Below, in pieces: positions 16,930-25,277 of a stretch of 64,000 nt of DNA. The notes under the pieces are model-generated. The model was not told the origin of the DNA, searched no databases, and saw only the letters and a program-made list of their open reading frames with translations. Each line of letters starts with the position of its first letter. Position 1 is the stretch's first letter. The DNA is from Mycolicibacterium aurum (GTDB taxonomy: Bacteria > Actinomycetota > Actinomycetes > Mycobacteriales > Mycobacteriaceae), in contig NZ_LR134356.1 in assembly GCF_900637195.1 (NCBI RefSeq), forward strand, positions 310,001 to 374,000, read 5' to 3'. A program made the translations under genes and the position numbers.

Positions 16930-18056
16930 TCTGTTCCCCAGCTTGTCTCAGCACGAAGGGTCTCGGAGCAACCCGACCGTTGACCAGCCGCCCGAGAGCT
17001 TCCACAGCAACAGTCGATACGTCCAACGAGCCGGTCACCCGGGGACGACGCGGACGAGGACGGCACGCCTGTAGCATGGCACACGCCATGTTTTGGCGGC
17101 AAGAGGCGGATCTGAGCGGGAAAGCCATTGCGTCATCTCGTTGGTGTCGCCGGGTGTGATCTCAGTTGGAAGAGCCGGGTGAGTCGACTAAGCGAGCGGC
17201 TTCGTCTGCCTGGGGGTTCGTCGGTTGCCTTCGAGGGCGTTGTGTTCACCGAGCTGTCTGGCCAAATGAAGCTTTTGGTGCGGCACGTCCACGCCTTGCA
17301 TATACCTGCAGAACTCCGTGCGCGTATTGCCTTGGATGTCACGGTGCGGCATCCACGGGTGCGGGACGAGGCGGATGTTGTGTTCCATCTGCGCAGCGTG
17401 ACTCTGCAACCCGTCGATCTCAGACCCGGCCCCGCCAATGATCGCCCGTGGGTGCCGCCGTTCGACGAGGCTGTGGCCTTCGCGCACCCCCACTGGTGAA
17501 ACCCACTTCTCTTTGCACAGAAAAGGCCTGGTACGTGCAGATGCTGAAGGGCGCCGCCGAGGTAGCACGCGCCGCGCTCGAGGAGGACGCTGACATCGAG
17601 CACTACGCGAATGTGCCGGCAATTGGCTCCGCGAGGCTAGAGATCGCCCGCATCCCAAGCAGCCACGCTCGAAGCCTGACCAGGGCAAAGTCAGGTTTTG
17701 CAGACGACTCATTGTCATATGCCAACTGCCTTGCCTTCAGAGCCCGACGGGCGCGGAACTACATGTGCAAACAACCTGGAGGTTGATGCTCGAACGGATC
17801 GCGCCTACGTCGGAGCGACCGCAGATATGCATGGTTGTAGAGTCCGCCACCAACATGAGAAAGGTGTATCCGCCACTCCAACGAGAAATTCGCATCGCCG
17901 CAGGCAGGGCTATCGACTTCCGCCACGCGCAGCGAGAACCTACAACAGTGTGTGGCGCGTTGCTGTTGGCGAAACTTCGCGTCGAACAATCAATTCAGCC
18001 CGCTCGGCGGTAACAGCGATGAATAACCTCAGGCAACTGCCCGCCCGCCGCCACCT
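16930..18056. other. Gene-poor 1.1-kb stretch upstream of mceA
   Basis: Apart from the mceA leader and its operator, no convincing gene was found. Overlapping frames exist on both strands (+ 17128-17499, - 17188-17718), neither with a recognisable domain or good ribosome site. A line sampled at 17761 is about 58% GC, against about 75% at 22321 in the polyol locus. In other mce loci this is where yrbEA and yrbEB stand; no trace of them was recognised. It may be decayed sequence. Confidence 0.5.
17071..17103. promoter_or_regulatory. Palindromic operator upstream of mceA
   Basis: CATGGCACACGCCATG at 17075-17090 is a near-perfect palindrome (the central four bases differ), embedded in a 33-base stretch that matches 8476-8508 at 29 positions. 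It lies 145 bases before mceA, almost the same distance as its twin from the EBP-like start. It is presumed to bind the TetR protein encoded at 8630. Confidence 0.65.
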
Positions 18057-18082
18057 GGTTCAGGTGGTTTCCCGTAGGGTTT
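18057..18082 (+). promoter_or_regulatory. Possible SigF-type promoter for the EAL gene
   Basis: GGTT, sixteen bases, then GGGTTT ends four bases before the EAL protein ATG. This resembles the mycobacterial SigF pattern (GTTT/GGTT, 15-17 bases, GGGTAT) with a weak -10. If used, transcription would begin at or within the first codons, favouring a leaderless or slightly later start. Low confidence. Confidence 0.3.
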
Positions 18083-18086
18083 CTGT

Positions 18087-18857
18087 ATGGGGAGGCCTAG
18101 CGATTATGTTGCTCTGAACTGCTCAGCCTGTGTAAACGGTGCCGCTTTGGGCTTCGACATATCCATGGCGTTTCAGCCAATTTTCGACACGGATGCCAAG
18201 CAGGTCTACTCGCATGAGGCCCTGGTTCGCGGCGCCGACAATCAGCCGGCGTCAGAAGTATTCGCCCAGGTCGGTGACCATAACCTGTACCGTTTTGATC
18301 AGACTTGCCGAGTGAAGGCGATCAAAATGGCGTCCGAATTGGGCCTTTCGACTCGTCTTAATGTGAACTTTCTGCCCAATGCTGTCTACCGCCCAGAACT
18401 GTGCATACGGACGACGCTGGAAGCGGCGCAGACGTACGACTTTCCGATCGATCGCATCATATTCGAGGTCACCGAGGGTGAGCAGATCATAGATCTCACG
18501 CACCTACTCGACATACTGACTCACTATCGGCAGCGTGGATTCATCGTTGCGATCGACGATTTCGGAGCCGGTTATGCCGGGCTGAGTCTTTTGGCGGATT
18601 TTCAGCCGGACTTGATCAAGCTCGATATGGGTCTGGTCAGAGACATCGACTATGACAAAGCGCGCAGAACCATCTGTAACAGCATCGTTGAGATGAGTCG
18701 CGAGCTGGGGGTGGAGGTCATCGCTGAGGGGGTGGAAAGGGGGGATGAATTGCGTTGCCTCGAAGATATCGGCGTCCACCTTTTTCAAGGTTTCTACATT
18801 GCGAAGCCTTCTTTCGAAAGCCTCGCCACGATAAATCCCGCGGTGTACGCCGACTGA
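18087..18857 (+). CDS. EAL-domain cyclic di-GMP phosphodiesterase, stand-alone
   Basis: A 256-residue single EAL domain expected to hydrolyse c-di-GMP to pGpG. Catalytic residues are in place: EAL at 44-46, Asn94 (LNVNFLPN), Glu127 (FEVTE), Asp157-Asp158 (IDDFGAGYAG), Lys178 (LIKLD), Glu214 and Glu217 (EGVE), and Gln234 (FQGFYI). There is no sensor or GGDEF domain; the N-terminus has CSAC (Cys12, Cys15) before MAFQPIFD, a pair seen in some stand-alone EAL proteins. The start could be the ATG at 18087 or a later codon. Codon use is more AT-rich than most neighbours. Confidence 0.9.
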   Translation: MGRPSDYVALNCSACVNGAALGFDISMAFQPIFDTDAKQVYSHEALVRGADNQPASEVFAQVGDHNLYRFDQTCRVKAIKMASELGLSTRLNVNFLPNAVYRPELCIRTTLEAAQTYDFPIDRIIFEVTEGEQIIDLTHLLDILTHYRQRGFIVAIDDFGAGYAGLSLLADFQPDLIKLDMGLVRDIDYDKARRTICNSIVEMSRELGVEVIAEGVERGDELRCLEDIGVHLFQGFYIAKPSFESLATINPAVYAD

Positions 18858-19005
18858 CGAAGCCGTCGGCGTCGGTTCGCATGCGCAGCCGATCGACGGG
18901 CAGGCCAACACGCACACGCCACTAACCTCTATGGCGGCGGCTTCTTCAGCGCTCCCCATGCCGACCGGCGCACGCGTGAGCTGATCGGACCCGCCGGGAA
19001 TGGGT

Positions 19006-19131
19006 CTACGGCATGGTGTGTGCGATGTACCCGGCGGCCCAGACCCTGTGCAGCCCAAGCTGGGACGTGAAGGCGGCAGAGTCGGCGTCGACGAACTCCT
19101 GGGATGCCAGAACCTTGCGGTCCGCCGTCAC
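19006..19131 (-). CDS. Small protein coupled to the VOC gene
   Basis: A 41-residue frame starting MTADRKVLASQEFVDADSA and ending GYIAHTMP. Its GTG overlaps the VOC gene stop (GTGA), the coupling used by many real genes here. No domain is recognised; it could be a short accessory peptide, the remains of a longer gene, or chance. Moderate to low confidence. The 148 bases between it and the EAL gene show nothing else. Confidence 0.35.
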   Translation of the reverse strand: MTADRKVLASQEFVDADSAAFTSQLGLHRVWAAGYIAHTMP

Positions 19132-19574
19132 TTGGCGAACAGTTGATCGAGGTCAGCGAACGCCTTGAACTCCAACGCGTTGCCTGCCGGGTCCGTGAAG
19201 AACATCGTCCACTGCTCGCCGGGTTCGCCCTCGAACCGGACGTAGGGCTCGATGACGAAGTCGATGTCGGCCTCGCGCAGCTTGCCGGCGAGCTGGTGGA
19301 AGTCGGGCACGGTCAACACCACCCCGAAGTGGGGGACGGGAACTTCGTGGCCGTCGACGGGGTTGGTGCCGGCGATCGAGCGGGCGGTGTCGCGTTCGGT
19401 GTCGACTTCGTGGGTGACGAGTTGGTGACCGTAGAGGTTCCAGTCGATCCACTTGGTGTCCGAGCGTCCTTCGGCCAGGCCCAGCGCGCTGCCGTAGAAG
19501 CGCCGGGCTGCGGCGATGTCGTCAACGGGGATGGCCAGGTGGAACGGCGCCAATGGGACAGGCGTGTCTGGCAT
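19128..19574 (-). CDS. VOC (glyoxalase/bleomycin-resistance) superfamily protein
   Basis: A 148-residue protein with two beta-alpha-beta-beta-beta modules. PFHLAIPVDDIAAARRFYG at residues 10-28 starts the first; HFGVVLTVPDFHQLAGKL and the MFFTDPAGNALEFKAF ending form the second. His12, His82 and Glu134 are positioned as possible metal ligands. Members include extradiol dioxygenases, glyoxalases and isomerases; the small size and DPAGN-LEFK ending resemble the glyoxalase-like group with unknown substrate. The start is the ATG at 19574. Confidence 0.85.
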   Translation of the reverse strand: MPDTPVPLAPFHLAIPVDDIAAARRFYGSALGLAEGRSDTKWIDWNLYGHQLVTHEVDTERDTARSIAGTNPVDGHEVPVPHFGVVLTVPDFHQLAGKLREADIDFVIEPYVRFEGEPGEQWTMFFTDPAGNALEFKAFADLDQLFAK

Positions 19575-19661
19575 CTCGTGCGTCCCTTTCCTTTGCTGAG
19601 GCAGTTGCCGGATTCCAGTCCGCGGTGATGGCCCGCGGGTGAGAGTTGACAGCCGCCCGCG

Positions 19662-20435
19662 TCACTTGATGGTGTAGCCGCCGTCGATCAGTAGATCGGC
19701 ACCGGTGATCATCCCCGCGGCATCGGAAGCGAGATACACCGCGGCCGCGGCGATTTCGTCGGGAAAAGCGAACCGTCCCATCGGGATCAGTTTCTTCAGT
19801 GCGTCGCCCTGCGGCCCGTCCCAGGCCTTGCGGCCGAGTTCGGTGAGCACCACGGTCGGCGAGATGGTGTTGACCCGGACGCCGCGGGGACCCCATTCGG
19901 CCGCCAGTACCTTCGACACGCCCACCACGCCGAATTTCGACGCGCAGTAGGCGACGTGTTGGTCGAGGGCGACCGACGCGGCCTGTGAGGCCATGTTGAC
20001 GATCGCGCCGCGGCCGGCCGCGAGCATGTGCCTGCCCACGCCCTGGCACACCAGGAACGTGCCCTTGAGATTGATGTCGATGGTCTTGGTCCAGGCCTCG
20101 AGTTCCAGATCCTCGGCGGGCGCCAGCATCACGACACCAGCGCTGTTGACCAGGATGTCGACGCGGCCGAATGCCGCGACCACGGAATCCACCGTCGCGG
20201 TGACGGATGCGGGATCTGCCACGTCGCAGGCGAATCCGCGGTTGTCGGCCCCTGCCTCGGCAGCCCGCGCCGAAGCGGCCTCGGCGTCGAGGTCGACCAC
20301 GGCCACCCGGGCGCCCTTGGCCGCGAACGCCGCGACGATCGCCGCGCCGATGCCCGATCCGCCTCCGGTGACCATTGCCACCTTGTCGGTGAGCGGAAAG
20401 TTCAGGTCCACAACCGGTTCGGCGTTGGATGTCAT
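19662..20435 (-). CDS. Short-chain dehydrogenase, polyol (sugar alcohol) dehydrogenase-like
   Basis: A 257-residue classical SDR. Features: TGGGSGIGAAI (cofactor loop), VVDLD (acidic residue favouring NAD), NSAGVV, catalytic Ser in NMASQAASVA, YCASK (Tyr-Lys pair), and C-terminal ITGADLLIDGGYTIK. The overall pattern is close to polyol dehydrogenases such as those for D-threitol or D-arabitol. ATG at 20435 with GGAGA upstream is chosen over a longer frame. It follows the SorC regulator on the same strand (72 bases) and adjoins the zinc dehydrogenase/ABC transporter genes, so it probably serves polyol catabolism. Confidence 0.85.
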   Translation of the reverse strand: MTSNAEPVVDLNFPLTDKVAMVTGGGSGIGAAIVAAFAAKGARVAVVDLDAEAASARAAEAGADNRGFACDVADPASVTATVDSVVAAFGRVDILVNSAGVVMLAPAEDLELEAWTKTIDINLKGTFLVCQGVGRHMLAAGRGAIVNMASQAASVALDQHVAYCASKFGVVGVSKVLAAEWGPRGVRVNTISPTVVLTELGRKAWDGPQGDALKKLIPMGRFAFPDEIAAAAVYLASDAAGMITGADLLIDGGYTIK

Positions 20436-20507
20436 GTTCGGTCTCCGTCCTGGTACTCGTCGGATGATCGGTGGCGGGTGGATGGCCACCGGTGGGTGGT
20501 TGCCGTC

Positions 20508-21428
20508 TCAGGTGAGCATCGCGGCTGCCACCTCGGTGTCGGTCACCAGACCCGATATCAGGCCGGATTTCAGCACCGCCCTGGTGGCGTCGATCTTCGC
20601 CGCGCCCGTGCTCAGTGCCACCACCGTCGGAATGGCGCGGAGGGTGTCTTCGCGGATGCCCATGCGGCGTTCGTCGAGTCCGCCGACCCTGTTGCCGTCC
20701 GCGTCGAGAAGCAGCGCGCACGTCTCGGCACAGACCCCGGCGGCGTCAAAGGCAGCGGCCTCGGCCGGCGGCATCGACGGGTAGACCTGGGACGTGTCCG
20801 GCCCCCAGGCGCCCACAGAGACCAGCGCGCAGGTGACGTGGGCATGCTGTGCGCAGGTTTCCTGAATCTGTTGGCTGCCGGCCAGGCTTTCGGCAGTGCG
20901 GGCGTCGGAGACCACGAGCGGGGCATACAGGGGCCAGGAGGAGCCGCCGGTGATCTCGCTGATGCGCCGGGTGAGGTCCGCGCCGTTGTAGGTGATCGCA
21001 CCGGCCAGACCCGTCAGTTGCACCACATCGCATTTGGGCAGTGACACCAGGTAGGGCGCGATGTGGGTCATCGTTCTGCCGGAATCGACGCCGATGACGT
21101 CGTCGTCGCGCAGGATCGACTGCAGCAGGTCGGCCATGGCCTTGGCGACAGCTTCCACTTTGTCGGCCATATTGGTGGACTCCGCGTGAACCGCATAGGC
21201 GTGCTGCAGTGAGTACTTGCGCTTGAGCGCCGTCGACAGCTCGACGTCGAGCGACCCCGGATCGTGGATCGTGATCTTCACCATCCCGGTTTCGAGGGCT
21301 TCTTCGAGCATCCGTGCCACCTTGAAGCGGGACAGCCCGAACTCCTCGGCGATTTCGACGCGGGTACGGCCTTCGAGGTAGTAGCGCCGCGCGATGACTG
21401 CGCGCTGGAACAACTCGTCTGGTCCCAC
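20508..21428 (-). CDS. SorC/DeoR-family sugar-binding transcriptional regulator
   Basis: A 306-residue regulator. The N-terminal helix-turn-helix (ARRYYLEGRTRVEIAEEFGL, SRFKVARMLEEA) is followed by a sugar-isomerase-like effector domain with IGVDSGRTMTHIA at about residue 112 and LTGLAG at about 138. SorC proteins bind phosphorylated sugars or polyols and control adjacent transporter and catabolic genes. It is divergent from the zinc dehydrogenase/ABC operon, across a 154-base region with repeated TGAGC half-sites. Start is GTG 21428. Confidence 0.88.
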   Translation of the reverse strand: MGPDELFQRAVIARRYYLEGRTRVEIAEEFGLSRFKVARMLEEALETGMVKITIHDPGSLDVELSTALKRKYSLQHAYAVHAESTNMADKVEAVAKAMADLLQSILRDDDVIGVDSGRTMTHIAPYLVSLPKCDVVQLTGLAGAITYNGADLTRRISEITGGSSWPLYAPLVVSDARTAESLAGSQQIQETCAQHAHVTCALVSVGAWGPDTSQVYPSMPPAEAAAFDAAGVCAETCALLLDADGNRVGGLDERRMGIREDTLRAIPTVVALSTGAAKIDATRAVLKSGLISGLVTDTEVAAAMLT

Positions 21429-21454
21429 GACGCCTCCTACGCAACGGGGCAGTT

Positions 21455-21549
21455 GCTCATATGAGCGGAGCCGCTTGACACATGAGCATAGCTCAGAGAA
21501 TGATCCACATCACAACGAATCAGATGAGCGGCATTCGCCGCACATGAGC
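21455..21549. promoter_or_regulatory. Divergent promoter region with repeated ATGAGC operator sites
   Basis: GCTCATATGAGC (21455-21466) is a perfect palindrome. TGAGC-ATA-GCTCA follows at 21483-21495, then single ATGAGC sites at 21524 and 21544. A -35 TTGACA (21475-21480) and a possible -10 AATGAT (21499-21504) with 18-base spacing enclose the second site, so a SorC protein bound there would overlap the promoter of the dehydrogenase/ABC operon. Confidence 0.6.
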
Positions 21550-21582
21550 GCGGCTGGGGCGGCGCCGACGAAGGGGAGACAG

Positions 21583-22620
21583 ATGACCGCTGCGGTCGAA
21601 CCCATGCCGACCACCATGCGGGCCAGCGTCATGACCGGTGTGCGGACCCTGCAGATCGAGGACCGGCCGGTGCCCACGCCCGGAGAGCGCCAGGTCCTCG
21701 TCGAGGTGGCCGCCGTCGGCGTGTGCGGCTCCGACGTGCATTACTACCTGCACGGCCGCATCGGCGACTTCGTGGTCCACGAGCCCATGGTTCTCGGGCA
21801 CGAACTGTCGGGTCGCATCGCCGCGGTCGGAGCGGGTGTGGACCCGGGCCGGATCGGTCAGCGCGTCGCGGTCGAACCGCAGCACCCGTGCCGGCGTTGC
21901 ACCCAGTGCAAGGCGGGCCGCTACAACCTGTGCCCGGACATCGAGTTCTATGCGACGCCCCCGGTCGACGGCGCCTTCTGCCGGTACGTGCTGATCGACG
22001 ACGACATGGCCCATCCCGTACCCGACTCGATCTCCGACGAGGCCGCAGCCCTCCTCGAGCCGCTGTCGGTGGCGATCGCCACCATGCGCAAGGCGCAGGT
22101 CGTTCCGGGCACGTCGATCCTCATCGCCGGTGCCGGACCCATCGGCGTGATCTGCGCACAGACCGCCCGGGCGTTCGGCGCGTCCCGCATCGTCATCACC
22201 GACCTGGTCGCCGACCGCCGCGAGAAGGCGCTGCAGTTCGGTGCCACCGAGGCGCTCGACCCGGCCGTCGTCGACATCGCGACGATCGAACCGGTGGACG
22301 CCTTCGTCGATGCGACCGGCGTGCCCGCTGCCGTCGTCAGCGGAATCAAAGCCGTGGGCCCCGCCGGACGTGTCGTGCTCGTCGGTATGGGAGCCGACGA
22401 ATACGCGCTGCCGGTAAGCCACATCGCGAACCGCGAGATCACCGTCACCGGTGTGTTCCGCTACACCGACACCTGGCCTGCGGCAATCCATCTCGTCGCC
22501 AGCGGTGCCGTCGACCTCGACGGGATGGTGACCGGACGCTACGACCTGGAGCACATCGGCGAGGCTCTCGACAGCGACTCCGATCCGGCCAGCCTCAAGT
22601 CGATCGTGGTGCCCACATGA
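21583..22620 (+). CDS. Zinc-dependent polyol dehydrogenase (sorbitol/xylitol dehydrogenase family)
   Basis: A 345-residue medium-chain dehydrogenase. Catalytic zinc ligands are Cys48 (GVCGSD), His73 and Glu74 (GHE); structural zinc cysteines are Cys103, Cys106, Cys109 and Cys117. The nucleotide fold has AGAGPIGVICAQ at about residue 184, and the acidic ITDLVADR suggests NAD. It oxidises a secondary hydroxyl of a sugar alcohol to a ketose. ATG 21583 has AAGGGGAGA before it; the frame extends upstream without support. It is the first gene of the operon and its stop overlaps the ABC ATPase start (ATGA). Confidence 0.9.
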   Translation: MTAAVEPMPTTMRASVMTGVRTLQIEDRPVPTPGERQVLVEVAAVGVCGSDVHYYLHGRIGDFVVHEPMVLGHELSGRIAAVGAGVDPGRIGQRVAVEPQHPCRRCTQCKAGRYNLCPDIEFYATPPVDGAFCRYVLIDDDMAHPVPDSISDEAAALLEPLSVAIATMRKAQVVPGTSILIAGAGPIGVICAQTARAFGASRIVITDLVADRREKALQFGATEALDPAVVDIATIEPVDAFVDATGVPAAVVSGIKAVGPAGRVVLVGMGADEYALPVSHIANREITVTGVFRYTDTWPAAIHLVASGAVDLDGMVTGRYDLEHIGEALDSDSDPASLKSIVVPT

Positions 22621-24170
22621 CCGCCGCCCCCGCTCCCGCCACCACTTCGCTGCTGCGGTGCAACGACATTCACAAGAGCTTCGGCGGCGTCCCGGTGCTC
22701 ACCGGCATCGACCTCGAACTGCAACCCGGCACCGTCACCGCGCTGGCGGGTGAGAACGGCGCGGGAAAGTCGACGCTGATGAAGATCATCAGCGGGCAGT
22801 ACACCGCCGACCGCGGTCTGGTGGCGGTCGGCGACACCAAGCTGGCGCCGGGCAACACCAAGGACGCCGTCCGCCATGGCGTGGCCATCGTGCCGCAGGA
22901 GCTCGCCTCTATCGACGACATGACGGTCTACGAAAACCTCTTCGTCGGACGGGAGATCAAGGTCGGACCGTTCCTGAACCGGCGGGCGATGGTCGAAGAG
23001 GCGCGAAAGGCGCTGGCCGTCTTCGGTATCGAGATCAACCCGTCCGCGCGGATGGGCAGCCTGCCGGTCGGACTGCGTCAGATCGTCGAGATCGTCAAGG
23101 CCGCCCGTACGGGTGCACGCGTGGTCATGCTCGACGAGCCCACGTCGGCGATCTCCGAGCGGGAGGTCGAGGGCCTCTACACGGTGGTACGCACCCTGCG
23201 CGAGCACGGCGTCGCTATGGTGTACACCACCCACAAGATGGCGGAAATCCGGGCCATCGCCGACCGGGTGGTGGTCCTGCGCGACGGCGGACTGACACTC
23301 GACAAGGGCATTGCCGACGTCACCGACGACGAGATCGTCACGGCGATGATCGGCCGCGAACTCGACCAGCTGTTTCCCGAGCGCCCGACGCCGCGCGACG
23401 AGACGGTACTCGAGGTCAGGGACCTGCAGGTCGAGGGTGCGACCGGGCCGGTGTCGTTCACGGTCAAGGCGGGCGAGATCGTCGGTCTGGCAGGTCTTGT
23501 CGGTGCCGGACGCACGGAATTGCTCGAAGCGATCTTCGGCGTCCGCGCCAGCACCGCCGGACAGATCACGGTGCGGGGCAAGGCCGTCAAACGGCAGCAT
23601 CCCAGCGCGGCGATCACCTCCGGCATGGCCATCGTGCCCGAGGACCGGAAACTGTCCGGACTCGTGCTGTCGATGAGTGTGCTGGACAACGGGACCCTGC
23701 CGCGGCTGCCGTCCTTCTCGCTGGCGGGCTGGTTGCGCGGCAAGGCCCGCACCAAAGCGGTATCCGACGTGATGTCGTCAGTGCGGCTGCGCAGCCGCGG
23801 TCTCGGGCAGGAAGTCGGCACCTTGTCAGGCGGCAACCAGCAGAAGGTGGTGCTTGCGCGCTGGCTCACCGGTGACGTCAACGTGCTGCTGCTCGACGAG
23901 CCGACCCGGGGTGTCGATGTCGGTGCGCGTAGCGAGATCTACCGCATCGTCACCGAATTCGCGGGTCAGGGGATGGCGGTACTGATGGCGTCGTCGGACA
24001 TGCCTGAGATCGTCGGCCTTTCACACCGGGCCTTCGTCATGCGGGGCGGAACCCTGGTCGGCGAACTGGACCGCGATGCACTCGACCATCCCGAAGTGCA
24101 GGAGTCGGTGTTCCGCATGGCGACCGCACTGGACGGCGGACCGAAGACCACGAAGCAGGAGACATCATGA
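22617..24170 (+). CDS. Sugar/polyol ABC transporter ATPase (CUT2, RbsA-like, two NBDs)
   Basis: A 517-residue fused double ATPase of the CUT2 class. The first domain has Walker A GENGAGKST (residues 45-53), signature-like GSLPVGLRQIVEI and Walker B VVMLDEPTSA. The second has the usual degenerate P-loop GLVGAGRTELLEAIFG, with intact LSGGNQQKV signature and VLLLDEPTRGVDV. It energises import through the permease that follows. The ATG overlaps the dehydrogenase stop and its stop overlaps the permease start, so all three are coupled. Confidence 0.93.
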   Translation: MTAAPAPATTSLLRCNDIHKSFGGVPVLTGIDLELQPGTVTALAGENGAGKSTLMKIISGQYTADRGLVAVGDTKLAPGNTKDAVRHGVAIVPQELASIDDMTVYENLFVGREIKVGPFLNRRAMVEEARKALAVFGIEINPSARMGSLPVGLRQIVEIVKAARTGARVVMLDEPTSAISEREVEGLYTVVRTLREHGVAMVYTTHKMAEIRAIADRVVVLRDGGLTLDKGIADVTDDEIVTAMIGRELDQLFPERPTPRDETVLEVRDLQVEGATGPVSFTVKAGEIVGLAGLVGAGRTELLEAIFGVRASTAGQITVRGKAVKRQHPSAAITSGMAIVPEDRKLSGLVLSMSVLDNGTLPRLPSFSLAGWLRGKARTKAVSDVMSSVRLRSRGLGQEVGTLSGGNQQKVVLARWLTGDVNVLLLDEPTRGVDVGARSEIYRIVTEFAGQGMAVLMASSDMPEIVGLSHRAFVMRGGTLVGELDRDALDHPEVQESVFRMATALDGGPKTTKQETS

Positions 24171-25207
24171 CGACCGACCTCGACGCAGGCCAGCAGCCCC
24201 CCGGGCCGTCCAAGGCCCCCACCGTGGCATCGCCGATCACCGGGGAGCCGGTGAAACTCTTCTCACGGCAATGGTTCTCCGGGATCCTGCTGCGCTACTC
24301 GATGGTGATCATCGTGCTGCTGGTGATCGCCTACTTCAGTTACCGCAGCGCGCGGTTCGCCACACCCGACAACCTCATCACCATCCTGGTGGCGGCCGCC
24401 CCCTTCGCGCTGATCGCACTGGGGCAGACACTGGTGATCCTCACGGGCGGGATCGACCTGTCGGTGGGCAGCGTGATCGCGGTGTCGGCGATGGCCGGCG
24501 CGGCGACGGCCAAGGCCAACCCCGGGCAGGTCTGGATGACCGTGTCGGTCGCGATGGCGGTGGGACTGGCCTTCGGCTGCATCAACGGAGTGCTGGTGTC
24601 CCGCATCAACGTCCCGCCGTTCATCGCGACGCTGGGCACGTTGACCGCCGGTTCGGGCGTGGCCTACGTCATCGGCGGCGGTGCGCCGATCAACGGCCTG
24701 CCCGCCGAATTCGGCTCGATCGCCAACACGAAGATCCTGGGCCTCCAGATCCCGGTGCTGCTGATGATCATCGGCATCATCGCGCTCGCCATCATCATGA
24801 AGCGCACCTCCTACGGGATGCGCGTCTACGCCGTCGGCGGTAACCGAAACGCCGCCGAACTGGCCGGCATCAACGCCAAGAATGTGTTGTTCAGCGTGTA
24901 CGCGTTCTCGGGTCTGCTCGCAGGCCTGTCCGGCGTGATGCTGGCGTCGCGCGTCATCTCCGGCCCGCCGAACCTGGGACAGGGTTACGAACTGGACGCG
25001 ATCGCCGCCGTGGTGATCGGCGGCGCCAGCCTGATGGGCGGGCGCGGCAGTATCTGGGGGACGACGCTCGGGCTGTTCATGATCATGACGCTCAACAACG
25101 GCCTCGACATCCTGGTGGTTCCGGCGTACTGGCAGGACGTCATCAAGGGCGTGTTGATCGTCGCCGCGGTCGCGGTCGACGTGTGGTCATCCAGGAGGCG
25201 AACCTGA
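24167..25207 (+). CDS. Sugar/polyol ABC transporter permease (RbsC-like)
   Basis: A 346-residue permease of the CUT2 class with about eight to ten helices. [23 protein letters not shown] text ([20 protein letters not shown]) at about residue 88, [20 protein letters not shown] near 144, and [13 protein letters not shown] (cytoplasmic coupling loop) near 224 are the family marks. It probably acts as a homodimer with the preceding ATPase. The ATG at 24167 overlaps the ATPase stop. Confidence 0.93.
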   Translation: MTTDLDAGQQPPGPSKAPTVASPITGEPVKLFSRQWFSGILLRYSMVIIVLLVIAYFSYRSARFATPDNLITILVAAAPFALIALGQTLVILTGGIDLSVGSVIAVSAMAGAATAKANPGQVWMTVSVAMAVGLAFGCINGVLVSRINVPPFIATLGTLTAGSGVAYVIGGGAPINGLPAEFGSIANTKILGLQIPVLLMIIGIIALAIIMKRTSYGMRVYAVGGNRNAAELAGINAKNVLFSVYAFSGLLAGLSGVMLASRVISGPPNLGQGYELDAIAAVVIGGASLMGGRGSIWGTTLGLFMIMTLNNGLDILVVPAYWQDVIKGVLIVAAVAVDVWSSRRRT

Positions 25208-25277
25208 TCTCACCCGAACACCCAACGGCGCAGGGCATTTCACCGTCGAAACACTGCAATCGAAAAGAGAGAATCAC

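Noticed and set aside
21723..24170. Long extension of the ABC ATPase frame to 815 codons
   Set aside because: The upstream part is out of frame with the dehydrogenase and reads as arginine-rich nonsense; the ATGA overlap at 22617 gives the true start.
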